From an uncultured Clostridia bacterium (GTDB taxonomy: Bacteria > Bacillota > Clostridia > Oscillospirales > Ruminococcaceae), in the NCBI GenBank assembly GCA_947627205.1, contig CANQVE010000002.1:124001-188000 (forward strand): a DNA stretch of 64,000 nucleotides. Direction: 5' to 3'. Of the stretch, positions 1 through 9,051 are shown in pieces (positions within the stretch are counted from its first letter, which is position 1; the number at the start of each line of letters is the position of its first letter). The position numbers were made by a program, and so were the translations under genes. The notes beneath the pieces are model-generated. The model had not been told where the DNA came from. It saw only the letters and a list, made by a program, of their open reading frames with translations, and ran no database searches.

Positions 1-663
1 GGACAGATACTCGAACACAGAGGAATAACAACAGGCGCGCATATTGAGCGAATAAAAGATGTATGCGACGAAAGGTTTGACTCTGTAAATGTTTCTGCAA
101 ATCAGCTTAATGCTCTAAAGAGCGGTTTTCCTGTTATTTCGGCAGAAGTTGAAGAAAAAATGCGCGAAGTTATAAACAGCGCAAGAATGAATATGGACAG
201 CGTCGGCGGGATAGTTGAATGTGCCGCGGTAGGATTTCCTGCGGGAATAGGCTCGCCGATGATGGACGGGCTGGAAAATATAATTTCACGTTTGGTTTTT
301 TCAATTCCTGCGGTAAAAGGAATTGAATTCGGAAACGGTTTTTCTTGCGCTGATATTTTCGGCAGTGAGAACAATGATGAATTTTATATCGAAAACGGAA
401 AAGTCCTTACTAAAACAAACAACCACGGAGGAATTCTGGGCGGGATAAGCTCGGGAATGCCTATAATTTTCCGAGCGGCATTTAAACCTACGCCGTCTAT
501 TTCCCGTTTGCAGAAGAGCATTGATTTCAAGGAGATGACCGAAACAGAGCTTGAAATAAAAGGAAGACACGATCCGTGCATAGTTCCGCGCGCAGTGCCT
601 TGCGCAGAAGCGGCGCTCAATATCGCGCTTTTGTCTGCAATGTTAAACGATCCGAATATTTAA
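1..663 (+). CDS. aroC: Chorismate synthase, C-terminal part (5' end outside window)
   Basis: Converts 5-enolpyruvylshikimate-3-phosphate to chorismate, the last common step of aromatic amino acid synthesis, in the cytoplasm with reduced FMN. The frame is open from base 1, so the listed ATG at 160 is internal and the N-terminus lies upstream of the window. About 220 residues are visible. Family signatures seen: NNHGGILGGISSG, FKPTPSI and GRHDPCIVPRAVPCAEA, the last being the conserved chorismate synthase C-terminal block. It ends in TAA and the next gene's ribosome binding site starts at once, so the two genes are probably co-transcribed. No frameshift seen. The assignment is very secure. Confidence 0.96.
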   Translation, partial: GQILEHRGITTGAHIERIKDVCDERFDSVNVSANQLNALKSGFPVISAEVEEKMREVINSARMNMDSVGGIVECAAVGFPAGIGSPMMDGLENIISRLVFSIPAVKGIEFGNGFSCADIFGSENNDEFYIENGKVLTKTNNHGGILGGISSGMPIIFRAAFKPTPSISRLQKSIDFKEMTETELEIKGRHDPCIVPRAVPCAEAALNIALLSAMLNDPNI

Positions 664-679
664 AAAGGAGGATTTGGTT

Positions 680-1225
680 TTGGAAGTTCCAAGAATACGA
701 GTTGAAAATATTGACGATATATGCGTTCTGATATGTCACCTTATCTATTCTCTCGGCTGTCCGCTGTCTAAAAATCAACTTATAGAAATAACATCTCTTG
801 AAGATGCGGTAAACTATTTCGGACTTTTGAAAGCTCTTGATAAAGCAAAAGGACATCTGCTGAAAGAGATCGTAACAGACAATGAAACTGTATATTCAAA
901 TACAGAGTTCGGGATAAAGGCTGCTCGTGAGCTTGGTTCAAATGTTCCGCTCTCGGTTCGTGATAAAATGTTTAAAGAAGCTGTAAGAGTCTACACGCGT
1001 GACGCTATGAAGAAAAAAGGCTCTATGATAGCCGTTAGATATATTGAAAACTCCGACAAAACGTGTACTATCGGCATCAGGGTAATGGACGAGGAAACTG
1101 CAAAACAGAAATATTTTCTTGAAATTACCGCTGAAAATTCAGCAAAAGCGGATCATATCAAAAATAAGATAAAAACCTCTCCAAAGGATTTTATTAAATA
1201 TCTTGATGATTTTTTTAATGAATAA
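680..1225 (+). CDS. DUF4364 family protein
   Basis: A 181-residue protein of the DUF4364 type, widespread in Clostridia and of unknown function. The N-terminal half (LIYSLGCPLSKNQLIEI, then a region ending in YSNTEFGIKAARELGSNVP) reads as a winged-helix fold, so a DNA-binding role is possible but is inference. The ORF track starts at a TTG at 674, only 2 nt after the AAGGAGG at 665-671. The second TTG at 680 has normal spacing (8 nt), so I chose 680. It directly follows aroC and is closed by a strong hairpin. Family assignment is from pattern recognition and not searched. Confidence 0.75.
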   Translation: MEVPRIRVENIDDICVLICHLIYSLGCPLSKNQLIEITSLEDAVNYFGLLKALDKAKGHLLKEIVTDNETVYSNTEFGIKAARELGSNVPLSVRDKMFKEAVRVYTRDAMKKKGSMIAVRYIENSDKTCTIGIRVMDEETAKQKYFLEITAENSAKADHIKNKIKTSPKDFIKYLDDFFNE

Positions 1226-1235
1226 TTGTACAGTA

Positions 1236-1269
1236 AAACGGCTTGATATAATTCAAGCCGTTTATTTTT
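1236..1269. terminator. Bidirectional intrinsic terminator between convergent genes
   Basis: An 11-bp perfect stem (AAACGGCTTGA / TCAAGCCGTTT) with a 6-nt loop is followed by ATTTTTTT on the plus strand. It sits between the stop of the DUF4364 gene and the stop of the convergent minus-strand gene. The A-rich left flank would give a U-rich tail on the other strand, so it may serve both. Confidence 0.85.
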
Positions 1270-3396
1270 TTAATTGTTAAACATCTCGGTTTCATTATTG
1301 CCCGAAAGACTGACATTATTCGGAGAAAGCCAATCGTCCTGCGGTCCGCATACAATCCTGGAGAAAATATAAGCGCGGCGCAGACTGAGAACTGCCCGAG
1401 CCTGATAGCTTCCCGAGCGAGTTATCTCAACAGCAAGAGCAGCATCGGGATTTTTTCCGTCAATAAGCGCAAGCGGTATCATAAACGCTTCTGAATAGAC
1501 GTCGGGAAGATAAGCGGGAACAGCGGTTTTAAAGTTTCGTTTAACGCGCTTTCCTGCAGTTTCAACAGCGTTCCGCAAAGAATTTTGTATCCTGAAAGAC
1601 AACTTTCCGCTTTTTGAATACAGTTCTTTTAACATTTCACAGAGCTTTATCCGTTCTTCTTTTTGCGTTTCGGTTTTTATTTTCGGAATAATATCCATTG
1701 CTTCACGAACGTCAAAAAACTGCTCGGAAAGATATTCGGGCGGGAAACGTTCTATATTATCCAAAAACAGCCGTTCATAGTCAACATACATATATTTTGC
1801 GGTATTGAAGATCAGATCTTCGCTGTTTTCAAAATAAACCGCCTGCCGAGGCAGTCTGTCAAACATCTCTCGGATATTTTTGCCCTTGACACTTGAAAAC
1901 GCCGTACAAAATCCCGCAAGTTCATGATCGCCATATTCGTTATACTCAAAAACAGCGTAAATATCGTCGTAATTTTTATCTGCAAGCCCTGTGTTAAATG
2001 AGGCATAATTTCTCGAAACGCAAAACTTTTTCTCGGATATTATTTTTTTCAGCGTATATCTTAAATACTCGCCGAGCATTTGGATATCCCATTCTTCATC
2101 TAATGCAAGTGCCTTTAGCTTACACAACATTGTTATGTCTGTAAAAGCATAATTTTCGGGATATTTTGCAACAACAGACGTCTTGCTGTCACGGACAAAT
2201 GTATCGACATAATATAAGAACCACTCTTTTCCCTCGTATGCGCTCGGCTTCAATGTAAGCTCCACACAACTGCCGTCGCTCTTTTTGTATCTGGTGGGGA
2301 AAATCATTTTACCGCCGTAAAAACGTACAGTCCCGTTCTTTCTTGCCGTTTCAAAATCCTCTGTGATGTTATCGTTAAGTTGAAAGTAATCGACAGATAT
2401 CCCGTTTTCTTCAATAAAATTTTTGAGAATAGACATCGGCTTTACGGGTAAATTGCAAAAATCGCTCAGCCTGCCCAAAGGAATTTTACTGCTTTTCATA
2501 TATCCCGCATTATAAGCGTCGACAGCTTCGGCGGTTTTCTCAGGTTTTGATCTTCCCGCATCTCTGATAGTAACGAGATATTGAGGCACACCGCCTAGTA
2601 TCATCTCTTTTAACTCCAGAAAAGGCAGTTTAGCGAGAAAATCTTTCATTTTCCCGTATCCATACTTTAGCCTGTCAACTCCGCGGTCGGTCAGAAGTTT
2701 GCTGATCGCCGCCATGTGATGCGGTTTATTGAGCGGGAAATTATCACAAAGCAAATTATAGATACGCTGTTTTTCTTCATCGGGAATTTCCGACGGCTTT
2801 CTTTCGGGAATGATTGAAGAAGTATAATAAGTCCTAGCTTTTTCAAATGAAAAATAAAGGCTTTTTCCGTATGAATTAAGATTTTTTGTGATTATTCCGT
2901 TTATCATCTGCCCGTCATGACAACGCTCTATCGGAAAAATATATTTATCTCCGAGGAAAACAAGTTCGTCAGACTTCCCTGCTTCTTCAAACCTGCTGAA
3001 AACCAACTGTTTCATCTGCTGTACGGTCAGATCATTTCCAAGTATCTTTGAAAGCGCATAAAGCGACTGCTGTGTCATTTCAATGATATCATCATTTAAG
3101 ATGATATTTTTTGTTCCAAAAAAATTATCGGCGGGGTGTTTATATTCTTCCGAATTATTTTTGTCACCATTAAGCCAATCTTTAATTAAAATAAACCCGC
3201 TGTTTCTGTCGTCCTGAAACATAAACACTTCGGGGAAATCTTCGCATAGTTCTTCAAAAGAGCCGTATCCCATTTTTTCGGGCGAAAATCCGTTTGTATA
3301 AAGCCAATCATAAACCCTCGATATTTTATACAAACCCGCGTCTGCAAACTGTCTTTTTATACAACTATACAACTGTAATTTTTCTTCGTCTTTCAA
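1270..3396 (-). CDS. Predicted RNA-binding protein with two OST-HTH/LOTUS-like domains and DUF3825
   Basis: A 708-residue protein. Two segments look like OST-HTH (LOTUS) domains: about residues 1-70 (KISRVYDWLYTNGFSPEKMG ... FEELCEDFPEVFMFQDD) and about 208-278 (LLTDRGVDRLKYGYGKMKDF ... LPFLELKE). The C-terminal half, about 405-690, matches my recollection of DUF3825: EEWDIQMLGEYLRYTLKKI, ASFNTGLADKNYDDIYAVFE, and the final block YQARAVLSLRRAYIFSRIVC. OST-HTH is a predicted or demonstrated RNA-binding fold in germ-plasm proteins and some bacterial proteins. DUF3825 has no known function. The start is a TTG with AGGAG 7 nt upstream. It lies 15 bp behind a membrane-protein gene, which suggests a two-gene operon. 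A role in RNA surveillance or defence is inference only. Confidence 0.75.
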   Translation of the reverse strand: MKDEEKLQLYSCIKRQFADAGLYKISRVYDWLYTNGFSPEKMGYGSFEELCEDFPEVFMFQDDRNSGFILIKDWLNGDKNNSEEYKHPADNFFGTKNIILNDDIIEMTQQSLYALSKILGNDLTVQQMKQLVFSRFEEAGKSDELVFLGDKYIFPIERCHDGQMINGIITKNLNSYGKSLYFSFEKARTYYTSSIIPERKPSEIPDEEKQRIYNLLCDNFPLNKPHHMAAISKLLTDRGVDRLKYGYGKMKDFLAKLPFLELKEMILGGVPQYLVTIRDAGRSKPEKTAEAVDAYNAGYMKSSKIPLGRLSDFCNLPVKPMSILKNFIEENGISVDYFQLNDNITEDFETARKNGTVRFYGGKMIFPTRYKKSDGSCVELTLKPSAYEGKEWFLYYVDTFVRDSKTSVVAKYPENYAFTDITMLCKLKALALDEEWDIQMLGEYLRYTLKKIISEKKFCVSRNYASFNTGLADKNYDDIYAVFEYNEYGDHELAGFCTAFSSVKGKNIREMFDRLPRQAVYFENSEDLIFNTAKYMYVDYERLFLDNIERFPPEYLSEQFFDVREAMDIIPKIKTETQKEERIKLCEMLKELYSKSGKLSFRIQNSLRNAVETAGKRVKRNFKTAVPAYLPDVYSEAFMIPLALIDGKNPDAALAVEITRSGSYQARAVLSLRRAYIFSRIVCGPQDDWLSPNNVSLSGNNETEMFNN

Positions 3397-3411
3397 AATT
3401 ATTCTCCTGTT

Positions 3412-4368
3412 TTAATCTGATGAATTTTCCGAATTATCCGAATTTACGAGATCCCCTATATCGTCAAGATAATTCGCGTCTTCTATATAAATATGGTCTA
3501 CAAGCTCTGTCAGGCGCGTTTCCGAATAGTCCTGAAGATATCTTCCCTCAACATCTAGTTTGTAGCTATGGAAAGTGCTTTGATTTGTAAAATGGAAATC
3601 CGTAATGTTTATATCCATTATTCTGAAGCCGTCGATTATTTTTTTACAATCAGACGCAAAAGCGCTCGGCGCCGAATATATTCCGCCAAATTCAACATTT
3701 ACCGTTACCTTGTCCGCCGCGGAAAGCGCCTCAATGCCTTTCGTAACTCCCGTTCCGTCGGGATTTAGGTCAACTTCTACTTCCATTGATTCAATATCCG
3801 TTATGTAGCGCAGTTCTTTATAGCTTCTGTCATAAATTTCCGCCGCTATCGTTCGGTTGTTATATTCAATTTTATCCTTGTTATAGGAATGATTTAAAAC
3901 AACGCCCATTGTACAACAGCCGACAACAAGCGCCGCCGAAACAATAACGCTTATTATGTTTATTTTCAATCTTCCGTGAGTTATAAGCAAAGTAACGAGA
4001 ATTTCTATTCCGAATAAAATAGCCGCTATAGGCGAAAGTTTTAAGGGAATAAGATAATCGGGCGACTGTGAAAACAAACAGCAGATCATAATTATTCCGA
4101 ACGTTATAAGTATAAGCCCGAGAGAGATAACTCCTACGCCCTTTTTTAAAATCTCCCGTGTAAAACGCTCTGAAGCAGCAAAAGTGTGTTTTTGATTTTC
4201 GGCAATTTCGGTCGAATGGCGTTTGAGCATTTCATCAAACGCGCCGAGAAGCTGTTTTTGTTTTTCATCTAGCTCGTGCGCTGTTTCGTTTGTAGTTTCT
4301 GTTGGCGTTTCGGTTTCAACCGCATTATCTACCGCTATTCCGCCTTGATTTTCCTGATTTTCTGTCAC
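3412..4368 (-). CDS. Hypothetical membrane protein with acidic N-terminus
   Basis: Not recognised. The 318-residue product starts with an acidic, Thr-rich, probably disordered cytoplasmic segment (about 1-75) followed by three hydrophobic stretches (about 77-97, 105-125 and 133-153: VGVISLGLILITFGIIMICC, LSPIAAILFGIEILVTLLI, ISVIVSAALVVGCCTMGVVL). A C-terminal domain of about 160 residues, beginning KDKIEYNNRTIAAEIYDRSY, would lie on one side of the membrane. The start is GTG with GGAGGAC upstream. It has its own consensus promoter and is followed after 15 bp by the OST-HTH/DUF3825 gene, so it could anchor or gate that protein; this is inference. Confidence 0.6.
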   Translation of the reverse strand: MTENQENQGGIAVDNAVETETPTETTNETAHELDEKQKQLLGAFDEMLKRHSTEIAENQKHTFAASERFTREILKKGVGVISLGLILITFGIIMICCLFSQSPDYLIPLKLSPIAAILFGIEILVTLLITHGRLKINIISVIVSAALVVGCCTMGVVLNHSYNKDKIEYNNRTIAAEIYDRSYKELRYITDIESMEVEVDLNPDGTGVTKGIEALSAADKVTVNVEFGGIYSAPSAFASDCKKIIDGFRIMDINITDFHFTNQSTFHSYKLDVEGRYLQDYSETRLTELVDHIYIEDANYLDDIGDLVNSDNSENSSD

Positions 4369-4405
4369 TGCTTGTCCTCCCCTCTAAGTAATTCCTGCAC
4401 TTTAG

Positions 4406-4434
4406 ATTATAACAAAATTTCAACCACTTGTCAA
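4406..4434 (-). promoter_or_regulatory. Sigma-A promoter for the membrane protein/OST-HTH operon
   Basis: On the minus strand TTGACA (4434-4429), a 17-nt spacer and TATAAT (4411-4406) form a perfect consensus promoter about 40 nt upstream of the GTG start at 4368. Confidence 0.85.
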
Positions 4435-4683
4435 TGACGAATATTGTCTTTAATGCTTATTTTTTGGCAATAAAGGCAATAACATAAGAAAAAGCGGTAT
4501 CCTTTTAGAGGTTAGAGACAAGGTGTAAGAGGTAAGAAATCAAAGGTTGTTTTGGAGATAAAGTTATCTGGCTTTCAAAGAAAGAAGTTAGAGGCTAGAA
4601 TTTGTTTTAAACGGAAATTACTTTTCCGCTCATATTCTAGCCTCAAAGCCTCTAAGCCTCAAATCCTCTAATTTTTTAAACAG
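4435..4683. other. Gene-free stretch with degenerate short repeats
   Basis: No gene is visible. The stretch holds repeats of an AGAGGTTAGAG/CCTCTAA theme and an imperfect inverted repeat: TTAGAGGCTAGAA at 4588-4600 against TTCTAGCCTC...GCCTCTAA at 4635-4655. At 4490-4507 lies AAAAAGCGGTATCCTTTT, an extra copy of the left arm of the gapA terminator hairpin at 4684, lacking its partner arm. This looks like decayed duplication between operons. Confidence 0.6.
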
Positions 4684-4716
4684 GAAAAAAGCGGTATCCT
4701 TTTGGAATACCGCTTT
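4684..4716 (-). terminator. gapA terminator
   Basis: AAAGCGGTATCC / GGAATACCGCTTT forms a stem with a one-base bulge and TTTT loop. Read on the minus strand it is followed by a run of T, placing it 24 nt after the gapA stop codon. Confidence 0.85.
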
Positions 4717-4739
4717 ATGTTTTTGTTCAAAGCCTATTA

Positions 4740-5774
4740 TTAAAGCTCTGCAAAATACTTTATGGTTCTTACCATCTGGGAAGTATAGGAGTTCTCGTTA
4801 TCATACCAAGAAACTACCTGTACCTGATAGAGATCGTCGCCAACCTTTGAAACCATTGTCTGAGTAGCGTCGAACAATGAACCGTATCTCATTCCGATAA
4901 CGTCGGAAGAAACGATCTGGTCTTCATTGTAGCCGAAAGACTCGGAAGCAGCAGCTTTCATAGCAGCGTTGATAGCTTCCTTAGTAACGTCAGCTTTCTT
5001 AACAACAGCCGTAAGGATAGTGGTAGAACCTGTAGGAACAGGAACACGCTGTGCAGAACCGATAAGTTTTCCGTTAAGCTCGGGGATAACAAGTCCTATC
5101 GCCTTTGCAGCACCCGTAGAGTTAGGAACGATGTTAGCGGCGCCCGCTCTGGCTCTTCTGAGGTCGCCCTTTCTGTGAGGACCGTCAAGGATCATCTGGT
5201 CGCCTGTATAAGCGTGGATAGTGCTCATGATACCGCTCTGGATAGGAGCATAATCATTAAGAGCCTTAGCCATAGGAGCAAGACAGTTTGTCGTGCAGGA
5301 AGCAGCAGAGATGATCTGATCTTCCTTTGAAAGTGTCTTTTCGTTTACGGAATAAACGATAGTCTTGAGGTCGTTTCCTGCGGGAGCGGAAATAACAACT
5401 TTCTTAGCGCCTGCATTGATATGAGCCATTGACTTTTCTTTTGAGCAGTAGAAACCTGTACATTCAAGAACAACATCAACGCCTATCTCGCCCCAAGGAA
5501 GATCCTTTGCTTCTTTTTCAGCGTAGATCTTAAGAGTCTTTCCGTCAACGGTGATAGTGTTATTCTCATCATCAGCGGAAACCGTGTGAAGATTTTCACC
5601 GATAACGCCGCAGTAGCCTTTCTGCGCGGTATCATACTTTAAAAGATTTGCGAGCATTGAGGGCTTTGTGAGGTCGTTTATAGCGACAACATCATAACCC
5701 TCTGCGCCGAACATCTGTCTGAAAGCAAGACGTCCGATACGACCGAAACCATTGATTGCAACTTTAACTGCCAT
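4740..5774 (-). CDS. gapA: Glyceraldehyde-3-phosphate dehydrogenase, type I
   Basis: Glycolytic enzyme oxidising glyceraldehyde 3-phosphate to 1,3-bisphosphoglycerate with NAD+. The 344-residue protein has the Rossmann NAD site NGFGRIGR at the N-terminus, the catalytic cysteine in [17 protein letters not shown] and the C-terminal [14 protein letters not shown] signature. The ORF track's start at 5852 adds 26 residues with no homology. The ATG at 5774 has AGGAGG 10 nt upstream and gives the standard length, so I use it. It is monocistronic: own promoter upstream and hairpin downstream. Confidence 0.97.
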   Translation of the reverse strand: MAVKVAINGFGRIGRLAFRQMFGAEGYDVVAINDLTKPSMLANLLKYDTAQKGYCGVIGENLHTVSADDENNTITVDGKTLKIYAEKEAKDLPWGEIGVDVVLECTGFYCSKEKSMAHINAGAKKVVISAPAGNDLKTIVYSVNEKTLSKEDQIISAASCTTNCLAPMAKALNDYAPIQSGIMSTIHAYTGDQMILDGPHRKGDLRRARAGAANIVPNSTGAAKAIGLVIPELNGKLIGSAQRVPVPTGSTTILTAVVKKADVTKEAINAAMKAAASESFGYNEDQIVSSDVIGMRYGSLFDATQTMVSKVGDDLYQVQVVSWYDNENSYTSQMVRTIKYFAEL

Positions 5775-5823
5775 TGGAATATTCCTCCTGAAAATTAAAA
5801 TTTGATAATTCCTATCAACTAAT

Positions 5824-5852
5824 ATTATACAAAATTTTCCGAAAATTATCAA
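5824..5852 (-). promoter_or_regulatory. gapA sigma-A promoter
   Basis: Minus-strand TTGATA (5852-5847), 17-nt spacer, TATAAT (5829-5824). It lies about 50 nt upstream of the gapA ATG and inside the false N-terminal extension of the ORF track, supporting the shorter start. Confidence 0.85.
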
Positions 5853-6001
5853 GTGACTTAGAAAAATTTCTCTAACGATATAAGTAAACTTTTTTCACAA
5901 TATTTTGTATATTTTGCACAAATGCGTTCTTTTATTTCACTTTTTTTAACCGATTTGTTGCAAAGATGTTTTAAACGAAAACACTTTCCTATATATATTT
6001 T

Positions 6002-6955
6002 CTATTCAAAATACTTCATAAACCACAACCCGCGAATATCATTCACTTTAAATTCTTTTCCGTTCAGATATTCAAGAATACCCGCGTCTGTTGTGAATTT
6101 AAACCTTATCTTATAAGAACATAATGCCTGAAATTTTGCTTTAAACGGCTTGTTCTTCTCATTGCTCCCGTATTTGCCGTCGCCGAGCAGAGGACAGCCT
6201 ATATGAGCAAAATGCGCGCGAATCTGGTGAGTTCTTCCCGTAAGCAAGTCGACCTCTAAAAGCGAAAGGTCTTCCCTGCTTCCTAAAACTCGGTATTTCG
6301 TCTTTATTGTGAGAAAGTCCTGTTTAGGAATGTCGGAAATAACAACGCGGTTTTCGTCCGAGAGTTTTTTCAGATACGCCGTAAGCACCGTTTCTTTTTG
6401 GGCAGGATTTCCGAATACCGCGCATAAATAGAGCTTTTCTATTTCCCTGTCGCGGAGCTTTTGATTTAATATCCGCAATGCCTCGGCATTTTTTGCCGCG
6501 ATGACTATTCCGCTCGTGTTTCGGTCAATTCGGTTTACAAGCGCAGGAACAAAGCTCTGTTCGTTTTCGGGCTTATATTCGCCCTTTTCCTCAAGATAGC
6601 AAAGTATGCGGTTTATAAGCGTGTCCTGAGAGTTTTCGTTGTCCTCGTGCACAACAAGTCCGCACGGCTTGTCACAGAGAAGAATATTTTCGTCCTCATA
6701 GATAACGCTTATATCGGAGGAAATATCCTTTTTTTCAACAGCCTTTTTTGAAAGCAATTCTTCACTCAGATAAAATCTGAAAACATCGCCCTCTTTTAGT
6801 ATAGTGTTAGGCTCGGCTTTGGCGCCGTTCAGCTTTATCCGTTTTTTCCTCATCAGCTTGCAGACAAGAGTTGTTTTAAGATTTGGATATGCTTTTGATA
6901 AAAACCTGTCGGCACGCTGACCGGCGTCATTCTTTTTAACAGTTATCTCAGTCAT
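6002..6955 (-). CDS. RluC/RluD-family 23S rRNA pseudouridine synthase
   Basis: Isomerises uridine to pseudouridine in RNA, most likely 23S rRNA. The 317-residue protein has an N-terminal S4 RNA-binding domain (about 10-65, QRADRFLSKAYPNLKTTLVC) and the RluA-type catalytic core with the active aspartate in NRIDRNTSG (about residue 145), then LLTGRTHQIRAHFAHIG and LLGDGKYG. Its ATG directly abuts the typA stop codon, so the two are translationally linked. Which uridines it modifies cannot be told from sequence; RluC, RluD and RluA-like paralogues are all possible, so no symbol is given. Confidence 0.9.
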   Translation of the reverse strand: MTEITVKKNDAGQRADRFLSKAYPNLKTTLVCKLMRKKRIKLNGAKAEPNTILKEGDVFRFYLSEELLSKKAVEKKDISSDISVIYEDENILLCDKPCGLVVHEDNENSQDTLINRILCYLEEKGEYKPENEQSFVPALVNRIDRNTSGIVIAAKNAEALRILNQKLRDREIEKLYLCAVFGNPAQKETVLTAYLKKLSDENRVVISDIPKQDFLTIKTKYRVLGSREDLSLLEVDLLTGRTHQIRAHFAHIGCPLLGDGKYGSNEKNKPFKAKFQALCSYKIRFKFTTDAGILEYLNGKEFKVNDIRGLWFMKYFE

Positions 6956-8779
6956 TTACTTTTTCAATTTTGCTTCTGCCTTTAAGCGAAGATCGCGTTC
7001 AAGAATTACTTTTCTGAGTCTAATGTTCTTGGGCGTTACTTCTACAAGCTCGTCGTCCTGGATAAATTCAAGGCTTTCTTCAAGGCTCATCTGCTTGCAC
7101 GGAATAAGATGAAGAGCGTCGTCAGAACCCGAAGCGCGGGTGTTTGTAAGGTGCTTTTTCTTGCATACATTTACGACAATATCTCCCGCTTTCGGTGATA
7201 CGCCGACTATCATTCCCTCGTATACCTCAACGCCCGCGTCAATGAACAATGTTCCGCGCTCCTGGGCGTTGAACAGTCCGTAGGTTACGGCTGTTCCTGT
7301 TTCCCATGCAACAAGAGAGCCTGCCGTTCTTCTGGCTATGTCTCCGTAATAAGGCTTATAGCTGTCGAAGATCGTGTTCATAACGCCCTCGCCTTTTGTA
7401 TCTGTAAGGAATTCGCTTCTATAGCCGAAAAGACCTCTTGACGGTACGAGGTATTCCAGCCTTGTGCGAGTTCCTATGGGGTGCATTTCAACCATTTCGC
7501 CCTTACGCTGTCCCATTTTCTCCATAACAGAGCCGACGGCATATTCGGGAACATCTATTATAACTCGCTCTACAGGCTCGCATTTTACTCCGTCAATTTC
7601 CTTGTACAAAACGCGCGGCGTGCTTACGGAAAGCTCATAGCCCTCTCTGCGCATAGTTTCAATAAGTATCGAAAGGTGCATTTCGCCGCGTCCCGCAACA
7701 TTCATGGAATCGGTCGTATTGCTGTCAGAAACACGCAGAGAAACGTCCTTTAATGTTTCGCGGATAAGTCTTTCGCGTATCTGGCGGGATGTAACGTATT
7801 TTCCCTCTCTGCCTGCAAAAGGAGAGGTGTTTACGGAAAAAGTCATTTCTACCGTAGGATCGCTTATCTTTACAAAAGAAAGCGGTTCGGGGTTATTTAC
7901 CGAGCAGATAGTTTGTCCGATAGTAACGCCCTCAATTCCCGAAAAAGCAATTATATCGCCTACAGATGCGCTCTCAACAGGCACTTTGTTCAATCCCTCA
8001 AACTGATTGAGCGAAACTATCTTAGCCTTAAAGGGAGCTGTTCTGTTGTGATAATCGCAGACCATTACTTCCTGATTTTGCTTTATAACTCCGCGCTCTA
8101 CCCTGCCTATCGCAATTCTTCCCACATAATCGTTATAATCAATTGACGAAACAAGCACCTGCAGATCGCCGTTTTCATCTCCCTCGGGCGCGGGAATGTG
8201 TTCGATTATCTTCTCAAAAAGAGGCTTGAAATCCGTTCCCATTTCGTCGGGATTGTATGACGAACAGCCGAGTCTTCCCGAACAGAAAACCACGGGGCTG
8301 TCGAGCTGTTCTTCTGTTGCGTCAAGATCGAGCAGAAGTTCAAGCACCTCATCTACGACCTCATGATTTCTTGCGTCGGGACGGTCTGTTTTGTTTACTA
8401 CTACAATTATCTTGTGACCAAGTTCAAGAGCCTTTTGCAGGACAAAACGCGTCTGAGGCATTGTTCCCTCAAAGCTGTCTACCAAAAGCAAAACGCCGTT
8501 TACCATTTTAAGTATGCGCTCTACCTCTCCCGAAAAGTCGGCGTGTCCGGGAGTATCTACTATGTTTATCTTTACGCCGTTGTACATACAAGACGTGTTT
8601 TTTGCGAGAATAGTAATTCCGCGCTCGCGCTCGATATCGTTGTTGTCCATAACGCGATCCTGGACAGCCTGATTTTCGCGGAACGCTCCCCCCTGCTTTA
8701 ACATTTCATCTACAAGCGTTGTCTTTCCGTGGTCGACGTGCGCTATTATCGCAATATTCCTAAGATCTTCTCTAACCAA
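6956..8779 (-). CDS. typA: Ribosome-associated GTPase TypA/BipA
   Basis: Translational GTPase related to EF-G that acts on ribosome assembly and stress adaptation. The 607-residue product has standard length and all G motifs: AHVDHGKTT (G1), [12 protein letters not shown] (G3), NKTDRPDA (G4), then domain II, the BipA-type C-terminus with [19 protein letters not shown] and NIRLRKVIL. The start is TTG, preceded by AAAGGAAAG. It is followed without gap by the pseudouridine synthase gene, which fits a ribosome-maturation pair. Upstream lies a 270-bp gap rich in palindromes. Confidence 0.96.
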   Translation of the reverse strand: MVREDLRNIAIIAHVDHGKTTLVDEMLKQGGAFRENQAVQDRVMDNNDIERERGITILAKNTSCMYNGVKINIVDTPGHADFSGEVERILKMVNGVLLLVDSFEGTMPQTRFVLQKALELGHKIIVVVNKTDRPDARNHEVVDEVLELLLDLDATEEQLDSPVVFCSGRLGCSSYNPDEMGTDFKPLFEKIIEHIPAPEGDENGDLQVLVSSIDYNDYVGRIAIGRVERGVIKQNQEVMVCDYHNRTAPFKAKIVSLNQFEGLNKVPVESASVGDIIAFSGIEGVTIGQTICSVNNPEPLSFVKISDPTVEMTFSVNTSPFAGREGKYVTSRQIRERLIRETLKDVSLRVSDSNTTDSMNVAGRGEMHLSILIETMRREGYELSVSTPRVLYKEIDGVKCEPVERVIIDVPEYAVGSVMEKMGQRKGEMVEMHPIGTRTRLEYLVPSRGLFGYRSEFLTDTKGEGVMNTIFDSYKPYYGDIARRTAGSLVAWETGTAVTYGLFNAQERGTLFIDAGVEVYEGMIVGVSPKAGDIVVNVCKKKHLTNTRASGSDDALHLIPCKQMSLEESLEFIQDDELVEVTPKNIRLRKVILERDLRLKAEAKLKK

Positions 8780-8826
8780 ATTTGCTCACTTTCCTTTTTC
8801 TTGATATATAGATTTACATCAAAAGT

Positions 8827-8954
8827 ATTATACAATAAATTCGCAAGAATTTATTGTATAATTGTCCATTACCGCACGGAGCAAAATTTTGTAAAAAATT
8901 TTGCGGATGTGCGTGGACATAAATGTATAATAATCGCTCTGCGATTATTATACA
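8827..8954. repeat. Cluster of three perfect hairpins between typA and the ComEC-like gene
   Basis: Three perfect palindromes within 128 bp: 8827-8862 (16-bp stem, GCAA loop), 8881-8904 (10-bp stem, GTAA loop, flanked by a weaker CGCAC/GTGCG outer stem) and 8924-8954 (14-bp stem, TCT loop). They sit between the 3' end of the upstream minus gene and the start of typA. One may terminate the upstream transcript, but none has a clear T-tail, and the series looks like a repeated non-coding element. The rest of 8780-9051 is AT-rich without a gene. Confidence 0.8.
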
Positions 8955-9051
8955 ACATTTTCCTTATTTCTACAAGATGATAATTTAAAAAACGTGTTTT
9001 TAATTATTTTAATCAAACATTAACCCCTGTTTTTATGCATTTTAACAACAA

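Noticed and set aside
5775-5852. The 26-residue N-terminal extension of gapA in the ORF track
   Set aside because: It overlaps the consensus promoter and lacks homology to GAPDH; ATG 5774 has AGGAGG.
8780-8870. A typA promoter inside the palindrome (TATAAT near 8827)
   Set aside because: A -10-like box exists, but no acceptable -35 at 16-18 nt was found, so it was not annotated.
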